Below, piece by piece: positions 9,424 to 17,752 of a stretch of DNA of 64,000 nt. Each line of letters begins with the position of its first letter. The first letter of the stretch is position 1. The position numbers and the translations under genes were made by a program. This DNA comes from Flavobacterium luminosum. Lineage in GTDB: Bacteria > Bacteroidota > Bacteroidia > Flavobacteriales > Flavobacteriaceae. Where the stretch lies: NCBI RefSeq assembly GCF_023635005.1, contig NZ_JAMLJM010000004.1:175973-239972 (forward strand). The letters run 5' to 3'. The notes beneath the pieces were generated by a model. It was not told the origin of the DNA, did no database searches, and worked only from the letters and a program-made list of their open reading frames with translations.

Positions 9424-10648
9424 TTGCCAATGTTTTTGATATATTTAGACGATATGCTTTGATTGCAGGAATCAAAGCCGCAGCGATTCCTACTAAAAGC
9501 GTTACAATAAACAAATAACCTTCCTTATCCCAGATGATTTCAGTTGGATTGAATGCCATTTTAAAATCTTCCTCTGAAGCAGCAGAAAGCCATCCGAGAG
9601 CTATTCTACCAATAACTGTTCCAAAAAGGTAACCCGTTATACATAAAAATAGACTTTCAACAATAACTACTAAAAGAATTTGAAGTCTAGTAGCACCATG
9701 TAAACGCAAAAGTGCAAATTCATACTTACGTTCTTTTAAACGATTAAATAATGCTATAAAAATGCTTATCCCTGAAATCAGCATGATTCCATAAGCTAAA
9801 TACTCTAAAGTCTTTAATCCTACACCAAAAAGGGTAAATAATCGATTGATTTCTATTGCAGGAGAGGCTGCTTGCATTTTTGTATTCTGGGCAATCATTC
9901 GAGGCCAGGTTACAATTCCCATCTTATTTCGAAATTTCAACAAAACAGCGGTAATTTCCTTGGGAGATTCAACATGTACCACTTCATGCGCATGCTCATC
10001 GTGCTCATGTTCCTCCTGAATTGCCTCACCATGTCCTTCATCGTGCATCTGCCAAACTGTTTCTACATTACAAACAATAAGATTATCTATCACTTTACCC
10101 GTAGGCGAAGCAATACCTGTAACCAAATAATCAAACTCTTCATGCTTCTCCCCTTCTTTGGCATCACCATGTGTACCCTGAAAAGTATCTCCTACCTTAA
10201 GGTTTAATTTTTTTGCAACACTAGCTCCTATTACTACTTCCAGATTTTTTTGAAAAATTTTCCCTTCGTTTACTGATGAATTAAATTTTTCTAAATATTC
10301 CGGAGTTGTTCCTACAATTTTGTAGCCTAAGTAGTTATCTCCAAAAGCCAAAGGAATTGCCGACTGAACAAAAGGATGTCGCATCCAAACTCTTGCAGAA
10401 TCATAATTAATATTACCCGTTGGAGCATCTACCTGATACACCGAAGACAATACCAACTGTAAAGGACTTCCTTGCGCTCCTAATACCAAATCGACATTAT
10501 CTGCATTATTAGAAAATTGTTCTTCAAATTGTTTTTGTAATAAAATCAACAAGGTTATGATAGCTACACTAGCAGCTAATAACAACATACTCAAGGTTGT
10601 ATTGAGGGGTTTAAACCAGATATTTTTCCAAGCTAATTTTACGATCAT
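9416..10648 (-). CDS. ABC transporter permease, FtsX/MacB type, with His-rich periplasmic insert
   Basis: This 410-residue permease has the FtsX/LolC layout: an N-terminal helix (residues 20-37), a large periplasmic domain and three C-terminal helices (from about residue 280). Within the periplasmic domain, residues 202-225 hold seven histidines among acidic residues (H202, H206, H214, H216, H219, H221, H225), a typical metal-binding loop. It is preceded by its ATPase with an ATGA overlap and followed by the CxxC protein. Such three-gene sets (LolD-like ATPase, FtsX permease, DUF3299) resemble the zinc-regulated Zrg-type systems of proteobacteria. A role in zinc or another divalent metal is inferred, not shown. 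Confidence 0.85.
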   Translation of the reverse strand: MIVKLAWKNIWFKPLNTTLSMLLLAASVAIITLLILLQKQFEEQFSNNADNVDLVLGAQGSPLQLVLSSVYQVDAPTGNINYDSARVWMRHPFVQSAIPLAFGDNYLGYKIVGTTPEYLEKFNSSVNEGKIFQKNLEVVIGASVAKKLNLKVGDTFQGTHGDAKEGEKHEEFDYLVTGIASPTGKVIDNLIVCNVETVWQMHDEGHGEAIQEEHEHDEHAHEVVHVESPKEITAVLLKFRNKMGIVTWPRMIAQNTKMQAASPAIEINRLFTLFGVGLKTLEYLAYGIMLISGISIFIALFNRLKERKYEFALLRLHGATRLQILLVVIVESLFLCITGYLFGTVIGRIALGWLSAASEEDFKMAFNPTEIIWDKEGYLFIVTLLVGIAAALIPAIKAYRLNISKTLANG

Positions 10649-11274
10649 GACAATGAAATTTGATTAGTAAATCGATCTTTTAATCGAGAATCATGGGTCA
10701 CAATAATGAGTGCGGTATTGTACTCTGCAGCCAAATTTTCTAACAAATCTGCAACTTTAGCAGTGCTTACGTCATCCAAACTAGATGTTGGTTCATCTGC
10801 CAAAAGAATCTTAGGGTTATTAATAAGGGCTCGTGCTATTGAAACTCTTTGCTGTTGTCCCATACTTAGCTGTGAGGTCATTTTATGCAAATGTTCTTGC
10901 ATTCCCAAATGGGATAAAATAGCAGTAGCTTTTTCTGTTTCTTTCTTACCGGAAGCCAACCATGACGCTAAAACTACGTTTTCTAATACGTTAAAAGATT
11001 CTACAAAATGACTTTGTTGTAAAACCAAACCTATATTTTGACCTCGAAAAGCATCCAATTGTTTTTCGGTTAAATCATTCAGATTTTGACTTCCGATTAG
11101 TATCTCTCCTGAAGCGGGACGCAACAAACCTCCCAACAAGTGTAGCAAAGTCGTTTTTCCTACTCCTGAATTTCCAGTAATTAATAATGTTTCTTTGGCT
11201 TGACAAATCAAATCCGGGAACTGAAACGTTGCCTGGTTTTGATATGAAAAAGTAATATTTTTAGTTGAAATCAT
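10645..11274 (-). CDS. ABC transporter ATP-binding protein, LolD/MacB type
   Basis: Small stand-alone ATPase of 209 residues. Walker A is GNSGVGKT (34-41), the Q-loop is LVLQQSHF, the signature is LSMGQQQR (136-143), Walker B is ILLADEP (156-162) and the H-loop is IVTHD. The signature has Met in place of the usual Gly/Arg at the third position, which is tolerated in this group. Its stop overlaps the permease start as ATGA, so the two are co-translated. It begins only 4 nt after the radC stop and so probably shares the radC transcript. Confidence 0.92.
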   Translation of the reverse strand: MISTKNITFSYQNQATFQFPDLICQAKETLLITGNSGVGKTTLLHLLGGLLRPASGEILIGSQNLNDLTEKQLDAFRGQNIGLVLQQSHFVESFNVLENVVLASWLASGKKETEKATAILSHLGMQEHLHKMTSQLSMGQQQRVSIARALINNPKILLADEPTSSLDDVSTAKVADLLENLAAEYNTALIIVTHDSRLKDRFTNQISLS

Positions 11275-11278
11275 ACCA

Positions 11279-11962
11279 TTAAATTATTCCTTCATCGGCG
11301 AAGCTAAAATAACTCTTTTCAGTGACAATAATATGATCCAGAATCAAAATATCGAGGTGCTTTCCCGCTTCTTTAACTTTTTTTGTGATTTGTTTATCAG
11401 CTTCACTCGCCTCTAATTTACCTGAAGGGTGATTATGAACTAAAATCATACTCACGGCATGATGCTCTAGAGCAATTTTAAAAACCAATCGAGTATCCAC
11501 CACGGTTCCCGTGATACCTCCTTTACTTATTTGTGATTTATACATCACTTTATTGGAATTATTAAGAAACAATACCCAAAATTCCTCATGCGGCAACTCG
11601 CCTATTATAGGTTGCATTAATTCGAAAACTGCTTTGCTGGAAGTTATTTTTGTGAGTTCTAAAGAATCTTCTTCTCGACGTCGGCGTCCTAACTCGAGAG
11701 CGGCAGCTATAGTAATCGCTTTAGCTTCTCCTATTCCTTTAAACTGCATGAGTTGTGGGACAGATAATTTGCCCAAATGATGAAGATTGTTGTTGACTGA
11801 TCCTAAAATGCGTTGACACAATTGAACGGCGCTCTCGTTCCTTGAACCAGATCCAATGAGGATAGCTATTAATTCAGAATCGGATAAAGTAGATTTTCCT
11901 TTCAGAAGGAACTTTTCACGTGGACGATCGTCTTCCGCCCACTGATTGATTGGCATATACAT
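11279..11962 (-). CDS. radC: RadC family JAB1/MPN-domain protein
   Basis: A 227-residue protein with an N-terminal helix-hairpin-helix-like region (QLMQFKGIGEAKA). The C-terminal JAMM metalloprotease-like domain has HNHPSGKLEASEAD with His176, His178 and Asp189 as metal ligands. RadC was named as a DNA repair factor, but its biochemical role is unsettled. Two in-frame ATGs occur at 11962 and 11956, and either could be used. It is the first gene of a run continuing with the ABC pair, and no terminator is seen between them. Confidence 0.92.
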   Translation of the reverse strand: MYMPINQWAEDDRPREKFLLKGKSTLSDSELIAILIGSGSRNESAVQLCQRILGSVNNNLHHLGKLSVPQLMQFKGIGEAKAITIAAALELGRRRREEDSLELTKITSSKAVFELMQPIIGELPHEEFWVLFLNNSNKVMYKSQISKGGITGTVVDTRLVFKIALEHHAVSMILVHNHPSGKLEASEADKQITKKVKEAGKHLDILILDHIIVTEKSYFSFADEGII

Positions 11963-12027
11963 AATTTACTGGCTTTTAAATAGATAACAAATAAAAGAAT
12001 TTTTATACTATCGGCAAAGAAAAGAGC

Positions 12028-12061
12028 AAAAAAAATCTCATAAGTATTTTTCTTATGAGAT
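12028..12061 (-). terminator. Terminator after the mpl-like gene
   Basis: On the minus strand a 10-bp stem ATCTCATAAG/CTTATGAGAT with a 7-nt loop is followed by eight T. Confidence 0.88.
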
Positions 12062-12087
12062 CTTTCAATATTTAAAAAAGATGAAAC

Positions 12088-13443
12088 TTAAGATATCAAC
12101 GTTTTTACTTCATCAAAGTTTAATCCTCCATAATTTCCGGAACTCATCAAAAGCAGAGCTGAATTATCAAAATCAGTGCTAAATAAAAATTGTTTAAATT
12201 CGGCAGGATTGGTATAAATCACCAAATTATCACGTTTGAAAGCTTGGGCAATTTGCTCATATGTTACTTCCTGTAGCTGTTTTATTTTAACAGCATCTGG
12301 CGAGTAAAAAACCACAGCCAAATCAGCATCATCTAAAGCACCTTGGTATTCTTTCAAAAATTCTGAATTAAGGCTACTATACGTATGTAGCTCTAGGCAA
12401 GCAATTAATTTACGGTCAGGATATTGCTCTTTTACGGCCTTGGTGGTAGCTGCGACCTTGCTTGGGGAATGAGCAAAATCTTTAAACGCCACTTTATTCG
12501 CTCTTTCTGCTATTTTCTCCAAACGCTTCGAAGCTCCTTTGAAACTAGCTATCGCTTCATAAAAATCGGCTTCATCAACACCCATATTCTGACAAATCCA
12601 TTTGGCTCCGGCTAAATTATTCAAGTTATGCGCACCGAAAACTTCTATTGGCATTGGCCCTTCTGGAGTTTCCAAGAGCGTTATGCCGTTCTGAACCGAA
12701 TACTCAGGAGTGTGATAAGGAATTTTACGAATAGGATTATCTGCCTTTTCTGCAACACGCTTCACCTCAGGATCATTTTCGTTATACACTAAAATTCCTC
12801 CATTAGTAATTTTCTGAATAAAAATTTCGAATTGTTCTACATAATTTTCATACGTTGGAAACACATTTATATGATCCCAAGCAATTCCGGAGATTAAAGC
12901 AATATTGGGTTGGTACAAATGAAATTTAGGCCTTCTATCGATAGGTGATGACAAATATTCGTCTCCTTCTAAAACAATAAAATCGTTTTCTTCTGTTAAA
13001 TGCACCATGGTATCAAAACCTTCCAATTGAGCACCTACCATATAATCTACTTCAATATTATGGTAATGCATTACATGAAGAATCATAGATGTAATGGTTG
13101 TTTTTCCGTGTGAACCTCCAATTACAACTCTTGTTTTATTTTTAGATTGTTCATATAAAAATTCAGGATACGAATAAATTTTCAATCCTAATTCCTGTGC
13201 TTTTAATAATTCTGGATTATCGGCCTTGGCATGCATTCCTAAAATAACGGCATCAATATCGGCTGTGATTTTTTCTGGAAACCATCCTAACTCTTGAGGT
13301 AATAATCCTTTATTTTCTAGTCTGGATTTCGAAGGTTCAAAGATTGCATCATCACTCCCTGTTACCTGATCTCCTTTACAATGTAATGCCAATGCTAGAT
13401 TGTGCATAGCGGCTCCGCCAATGGCTATGAAATGTGTACGCAT
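12088..13443 (-). CDS. mpl: Mur-ligase family protein, Mpl-type (UDP-MurNAc:tripeptide ligase)
   Basis: A 451-residue member of the MurC/Mpl branch. The N-terminal Rossmann segment is HFIAIGGAAMHNLA, the P-loop is GSHGKTT (residues 110-116), the central motif is LEGDEYLSSPID and the C-terminal domain begins FKDFAHSPSK. Mpl attaches recovered murein tripeptide to UDP-N-acetylmuramate during peptidoglycan recycling. Length and the LALALHCKGDQVTGSD start fit Mpl better than MurC, which belongs to the division cluster in these bacteria. It lies 3 nt after the TPR gene and is the last gene before a terminator. Confidence 0.8.
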   Translation of the reverse strand: MRTHFIAIGGAAMHNLALALHCKGDQVTGSDDAIFEPSKSRLENKGLLPQELGWFPEKITADIDAVILGMHAKADNPELLKAQELGLKIYSYPEFLYEQSKNKTRVVIGGSHGKTTITSMILHVMHYHNIEVDYMVGAQLEGFDTMVHLTEENDFIVLEGDEYLSSPIDRRPKFHLYQPNIALISGIAWDHINVFPTYENYVEQFEIFIQKITNGGILVYNENDPEVKRVAEKADNPIRKIPYHTPEYSVQNGITLLETPEGPMPIEVFGAHNLNNLAGAKWICQNMGVDEADFYEAIASFKGASKRLEKIAERANKVAFKDFAHSPSKVAATTKAVKEQYPDRKLIACLELHTYSSLNSEFLKEYQGALDDADLAVVFYSPDAVKIKQLQEVTYEQIAQAFKRDNLVIYTNPAEFKQFLFSTDFDNSALLLMSSGNYGGLNFDEVKTLIS

Positions 13444-13446
13444 TTG

Positions 13447-14133
13447 TTAATTTAAGTATTCTTTTTTTAATTGTAGTGCTTTTTCTTTATCCTTTAGTTT
13501 TTTCAAATATAAGTCATATAATTTTTCAAACGTTACTTTGGAACCTCCTATTTGATGTGCTTTTTTATAATTTATTTCGGCTTTTTCATACCGTTTAAAA
13601 TAGACATCGATATATCCTTTGGCCAAATAGCCATCCACTTTGGAAAGATTCATCAGTTCGTTGGCATATTTTTGAGCCTTAGATTCACTTCCTCCTATAA
13701 TTCCTGGCAATTCTATGTATAACATGACTAAAGCCCAACGGGTTTCTATATGTTTTTCATCAAGTCGTGCAGCAGTTTCAAAAGCCTCTTTAACATCATC
13801 AATCATTCCCAAAGCCTTAAATTTATTGCTGTTTTTAGCTTTCATTCCCAATGCTCCTCCAAATTTAAATTGATAATTGGCTGTTTTAGGGTATTTGTCT
13901 TTTAACTTCTTGTAATAGAAAACTGCTTCGTCCCACTCCTTTTGATATCCTGCTATATCTCCCAAGTATTCGGTGACTTTTATGTCATTAGGTCTCACCC
14001 TTAATTCTTGTTCCAACAAAGGTTTCGCCTGAACAAATTGTTTCTGAAGGAATAAACGCTCTGCTTTTTCAAAATTAGATTGTGACCACAAACTCACAGA
14101 AATCAGGACAATCACATAATAACCTATCTTCAT
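13447..14133 (-). CDS. Exported TPR-repeat protein of unknown function
   Basis: A 228-residue protein with a short signal peptide (YYVIVLISVSLWSQ). Helix-turn-helix TPR-like repeats fill the rest (FEKAERLFLQKQFVQAKPLLEQEL; WDEAVFYYKKLKDKYP; AKGYIDVYFKRYEKAEINYKKA). It has no catalytic motif. TPR proteins are protein-binding scaffolds. The 3-nt spacing to mpl indicates co-transcription and hints at a cell-wall-related partner, but this is only context. Confidence 0.75.
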   Translation of the reverse strand: MKIGYYVIVLISVSLWSQSNFEKAERLFLQKQFVQAKPLLEQELRVRPNDIKVTEYLGDIAGYQKEWDEAVFYYKKLKDKYPKTANYQFKFGGALGMKAKNSNKFKALGMIDDVKEAFETAARLDEKHIETRWALVMLYIELPGIIGGSESKAQKYANELMNLSKVDGYLAKGYIDVYFKRYEKAEINYKKAHQIGGSKVTFEKLYDLYLKKLKDKEKALQLKKEYLN

Positions 14134-14259
14134 TCGTTTCGAATTTTACTTTTTGACTAACCTATTCTCGGTTATTTTATCCTTTCTCTATTTTTAACAC
14201 CAAAATCTTTTGATTTTTATCCCTTAAAGTGTAATCCTATTCCTTCAAAATAAGCCCCG

Positions 14260-14297
14260 TTTACTAAAGTATTTTCTTAGGATAAATCTTTAGTAAA
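14260..14297. repeat. Long inverted repeat in the 14134-14372 spacer
   Basis: Arms TTTACTAAAG and CTTTAGTAAA (10 bp, perfect) are separated by 18 nt. There is no T run, so it is not an ordinary terminator. It lies between the TPR gene promoter side and the S46 peptidase terminator. Function unknown. Confidence 0.5.
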
Positions 14298-14315
14298 GAT
14301 ACATTAAACAATATA

Positions 14316-14350
14316 ACAAAAAAATCCGAATTCAAATTGAATTCGGATTT
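14316..14350 (-). terminator. Terminator of the S46 peptidase gene
   Basis: Stem AAATCCGAATTCAA/TTGAATTCGGATTT, nearly without a loop, followed on the minus strand by seven T. Confidence 0.9.
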
Positions 14351-14372
14351 TATGATTTGAAGTAGAAACTTA

Positions 14373-16523
14373 TTATTTCACTAACGTCATTTCATCAACA
14401 ATGTGTTTTGCTCCCGAGAAATTCTCGATCACCCACAACACATAACGGATATCTACGTTAATTGTTCTTTGTAATTTTTTATCAAAGATTACGTCTCCTG
14501 CCATTGCTTCGATATTACCATCGAAAGCAAGTCCAATTAACTCTCCTTTTCCGTTTAATACCGGAGATCCAGAGTTACCACCAGTGATATCATTATCTGT
14601 TAAGAAGTTAACATGTAATGAACCATCTTTATCAGCATAACGACCAAAATCTTTGTTTTTATTCATTTCTAAAACACGTTCTGGCAAGTCAAATTCAGCA
14701 TCACCTTTTTTGTATTTTTTAACTTGTCCTGCTAAAGTAGTGTAGTTGTTAATTTTAGCATCATTACGCTTATCTGCAGGCAAAGAACGAACTTTTCCGT
14801 AAGTTAAACGCAATGTTGAGTTAGCATCTGGATATTTGATTGTTCCAATTTTAGACTCTCTTAAACCTTCAACCAATTTACGGAAAGCTGCACCGTAATC
14901 GTTTTGTGCTTTAGCAATCGCATCAGATTTTGAATTAAAATGTGTTAACATATCATTAGACAACACATATAAAGGATCGTTAGTAATCATTCCTTCGCTT
15001 GGTAAATCTAAGAAAGCTTTAATTCTGTCTTTTGAAGTAAAAATACTCAAATCGAAAGCTGCATTTACATATTTAGTAAAATCGCCATTGTTTTCTTTGC
15101 CAATTTTTTCTACTAATGGAGCAATTGCATACCCAGTAGCTTTGGTTGAATATAAATTCAATTGTGCCGCTAAGATATCTTTTTCAGCAGGAATATGTAC
15201 TTCTTTGAACATTTCTTCAGCCATTTCTAAAATAGCTGGAGCCATTTGAGCACGCTTAGCAGCATCTGCTTTAGCGTAGTTCTCCAACTGTCTTCCCATA
15301 GTTCTTCCTACAGTTGCAAAAGCAGAAGTTCTTAGCAATTGCATCATATAGTTGTCATGGCGAGACTTCTCGTTGGTTAATTTGTAGTAATTATTGATAG
15401 TTTCTACTACATTTCCATATTTAGCTTTATTTTCTTTTTTGTTAGCCCAAGCGTTGAATTTTGCTTCTTGTGCCGCTTTAGTTTTAGCGGTACCAAATTT
15501 TGTTAAAGCATCAATCATTCCTTGACGGTTTTTCCAATAATTCGCTGTTGAAGCAAATTTAGAAGCATAAATCAAATTTAAAGCATCACTTTGATTCATG
15601 TATTTTTTCATGTTATCCATACCTACTTTAGCTCCTTCAACCCAAGCAGGATAAGCGAACTTAACATTTTGCTCGATACCGGCAGCCGGCATCCAACGGT
15701 TGGTACGTCCAGGATAACCTAAGATCATCGCGAAATCATTTTCTTGAACACCACCAATATTTACTGGTAAGTAATGTTTTGGCTTAAGAGGTACATTGTT
15801 TTCAGAATATTCCGCTGGATTACCATTTGCGTCTCCATATACACGGAACATTGAAAAATCTGCTGTATGACGTGGCCATTCCCAGTTGTCCGTATCTCCT
15901 CCAAATTTACCTAAACTTTCCGGTGGAGTTCCTACTAAACGAACGTCTTTATAATCTTGGTAAACAAAGTAATAGAACTCGTTTCCTTGAAAAAATGAAC
16001 GTACTGAAACTACATATTTACCTCCTTCATTGTTTTCTTTTTCAATTTTAGCAATTTCAGCATTAATCGCTTTTTCGCGTTCTGCTTCGCTCATGTTGTC
16101 GTTTACTTGTGCTAAAATACGTTTTGTACAATCATCCATACGAACGAAGAAACGAACAAACAAACTTGAAGGTTTCATTTCTTCTTTTCTTGATGAAGCC
16201 CAGAAACCATTTTTTAAGTGATTTTTTTCTGCAGTAGATAACTCAGCAATTGCATCGTAACCGCAGTGGTGATTGGTTAAAACCAAACCGTCTTTAGAAA
16301 CCAATTCAGCGGTACATCCACCATTGAACTGCACGATAGCATCTTTTAAACTGTGATTATTAATGCTGTAGATTTCTTCAGCTGTTAACTGAAGACCCAT
16401 TTTTTGCATATCTCTATGGTTCAAACGTTCAATAAACATTAAAAACCACATTCCCTCGTCAGCTTTTACACTTGAAGGAACAAGCATAATAGCAGCAATT
16501 AGAGACAAAAGTAATTTTTTCAT
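14373..16523 (-). CDS. S46-family dipeptidyl-peptidase, DPP7-type
   Basis: Secreted or periplasmic serine peptidase of 716 residues with a signal peptide ending around VKA. The catalytic His lies in TNHHCGYD (His85/86), the Asp in the DNWEWPRHTADF region and the Ser in GGNSGSPV (Ser651). In characterised S46 enzymes the residue 18 positions after the catalytic Ser sets specificity. Arg there gives acidic-P1 DPP11 activity and Gly gives hydrophobic-P1 DPP7 activity. Here it is Gly669 (FDGN), so DPP7-like removal of dipeptides with hydrophobic penultimate residues is predicted. It stands alone between two terminators. A TATATTCG box (16545-16552) lies upstream. Confidence 0.92.
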   Translation of the reverse strand: MKKLLLSLIAAIMLVPSSVKADEGMWFLMFIERLNHRDMQKMGLQLTAEEIYSINNHSLKDAIVQFNGGCTAELVSKDGLVLTNHHCGYDAIAELSTAEKNHLKNGFWASSRKEEMKPSSLFVRFFVRMDDCTKRILAQVNDNMSEAEREKAINAEIAKIEKENNEGGKYVVSVRSFFQGNEFYYFVYQDYKDVRLVGTPPESLGKFGGDTDNWEWPRHTADFSMFRVYGDANGNPAEYSENNVPLKPKHYLPVNIGGVQENDFAMILGYPGRTNRWMPAAGIEQNVKFAYPAWVEGAKVGMDNMKKYMNQSDALNLIYASKFASTANYWKNRQGMIDALTKFGTAKTKAAQEAKFNAWANKKENKAKYGNVVETINNYYKLTNEKSRHDNYMMQLLRTSAFATVGRTMGRQLENYAKADAAKRAQMAPAILEMAEEMFKEVHIPAEKDILAAQLNLYSTKATGYAIAPLVEKIGKENNGDFTKYVNAAFDLSIFTSKDRIKAFLDLPSEGMITNDPLYVLSNDMLTHFNSKSDAIAKAQNDYGAAFRKLVEGLRESKIGTIKYPDANSTLRLTYGKVRSLPADKRNDAKINNYTTLAGQVKKYKKGDAEFDLPERVLEMNKNKDFGRYADKDGSLHVNFLTDNDITGGNSGSPVLNGKGELIGLAFDGNIEAMAGDVIFDKKLQRTINVDIRYVLWVIENFSGAKHIVDEMTLVK

Positions 16524-16544
16524 AATAATTATTTTTTAGTGGTG

Positions 16545-16552
16545 CGAATATA
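16545..16552 (-). promoter_or_regulatory. Possible -7 element (TATATTCG) of the S46 peptidase gene
   Basis: Minus-strand TAnnTTCG, one mismatch to consensus, 21 nt before the ATG. No clear -33 TTG at the usual distance. Confidence 0.4.
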
Positions 16553-16637
16553 CTTGATTTATGTACTTCCGGGAAATTTCAGAAGATATATTCGGTTATT
16601 CTTAAGATAACTTTAACAAAAAGATTTTAATGAACAC

Positions 16638-16668
16638 AAAAAAAGCACGCTTAAAACGTGCTTTTTTT
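16638..16668 (-). terminator. Terminator after obgE
   Basis: Twelve-bp stem AAAAAAAGCACG/CGTGCTTTTTTT with a 7-nt loop. It is symmetric, so it can also stop plus-strand transcription. Confidence 0.9.
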
Positions 16669-16682
16669 ATTTTATAACTAAC

Positions 16683-17684
16683 CTATTCGTTTAGCATTTT
16701 CCATAATTTATCTTTCAATTCTGTCAACCCTTGTTGTGCAACGGATGAAATGAACATATAAGATATTCCTTTAAAATCTTTGTCTAATTGTTGTTTCATT
16801 TCTTCTTTCAATTCATCATCCAACATATCACATTTAGAAATTACTACCAAACGTTCTTTGTCTAACATTTCCGGATTGTATCGTCTTAATTCATCTAACA
16901 AGATGTCATATTGCTCTTTGATATCATCAGCATCGGCTGGAATTAAAAACAACAAAGTCGAATTCCTTTCGATGTGGCGTAGGAAATAATGTCCTAATCC
17001 ACGGCCTTCCGCAGCCCCTTCAATAATCCCTGGAATATCTGCAATCACAAACGATTGAAAATCGCGATACGCTACAATTCCTAAATTAGGTTTTAAGGTT
17101 GTAAATGGATAATCGGCAATTTTAGGTTTTGCAGAAGTTAACACGGACAATAAAGTTGATTTTCCAGCATTAGGAAAACCTACTAAACCTACATCTGCCA
17201 ATACTTTTAACTCTAAAATCACATCAATTTCTTCCCCAGGCATTCCTGGTTGGGCATAACGAGGTGTTTGATTGGTAGAACTTCTAAAATGCCAGTTCCC
17301 CAAACCGCCTTTTCCACCTTTCACAAGGATCTTTTGTTCTCCATCTTCAGTGATTTCAAACAAAACCTCATCGGTATCTTTATCTTTAACAACCGTTCCT
17401 AATGGTACTTCAATGTATTTGTCCTCACCATCATGTCCTGTAGAACGAGAACTCCCTCCATCACCACCATGTCCTGCTTTAACGTGTCGCAAAAACTTCA
17501 AATGAAACAATGTCCATAAGTTTTTGTTCCCCACCAATATTACATTGCCTCCGCGACCTCCATCTCCACCATCTGGGCCTCCTTTTTCAATAAACTTTTC
17601 TCTATGCAGATGCGAAGATCCTTTTCCACCTTTACCAGATGAAGCATAAATCTTTACATAATCTACAAAATTCCCTTCCGTCAT
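16683..17684 (-). CDS. obgE: GTPase ObgE/CgtA
   Basis: A 333-residue ribosome-associated GTPase. The Gly-rich Obg domain (residues 1-160) has the repeated GGxGG motifs ([13 protein letters not shown]). The G1 loop is GFPNAGKST (169-177), G2 falls in the YPFTTL segment, G3 is DIPGIIEGA and G4 is SKCD. Obg is essential and couples ribosome assembly to growth state. A 7-bp inverted repeat (17708-17729) lies in the leader. Its neighbours hpt and adk also concern guanine/adenine nucleotides, and the hpt-adk-obg order is common in flavobacteria. Confidence 0.97.
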   Translation of the reverse strand: MTEGNFVDYVKIYASSGKGGKGSSHLHREKFIEKGGPDGGDGGRGGNVILVGNKNLWTLFHLKFLRHVKAGHGGDGGSSRSTGHDGEDKYIEVPLGTVVKDKDTDEVLFEITEDGEQKILVKGGKGGLGNWHFRSSTNQTPRYAQPGMPGEEIDVILELKVLADVGLVGFPNAGKSTLLSVLTSAKPKIADYPFTTLKPNLGIVAYRDFQSFVIADIPGIIEGAAEGRGLGHYFLRHIERNSTLLFLIPADADDIKEQYDILLDELRRYNPEMLDKERLVVISKCDMLDDELKEEMKQQLDKDFKGISYMFISSVAQQGLTELKDKLWKMLNE

Positions 17685-17752
17685 ATTTAATCTCTAATCT
17701 ATACTAACAGTTGCAATTTTCAGCAACTGAGACTGAAAACTACTCCTGAGAA

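Noticed and set aside
9872..10207. 111-codon plus-strand frame opposite the ABC permease
   Set aside because: It is the antisense of the His-rich loop region. Codon composition and lack of start signals mark it as a shadow of the permease gene.
16610..16623. Third copy of the ACTTTAACAAAA upstream element
   Set aside because: Only the first 14 bases match. The dyad and -7 region found in the other two copies are missing.
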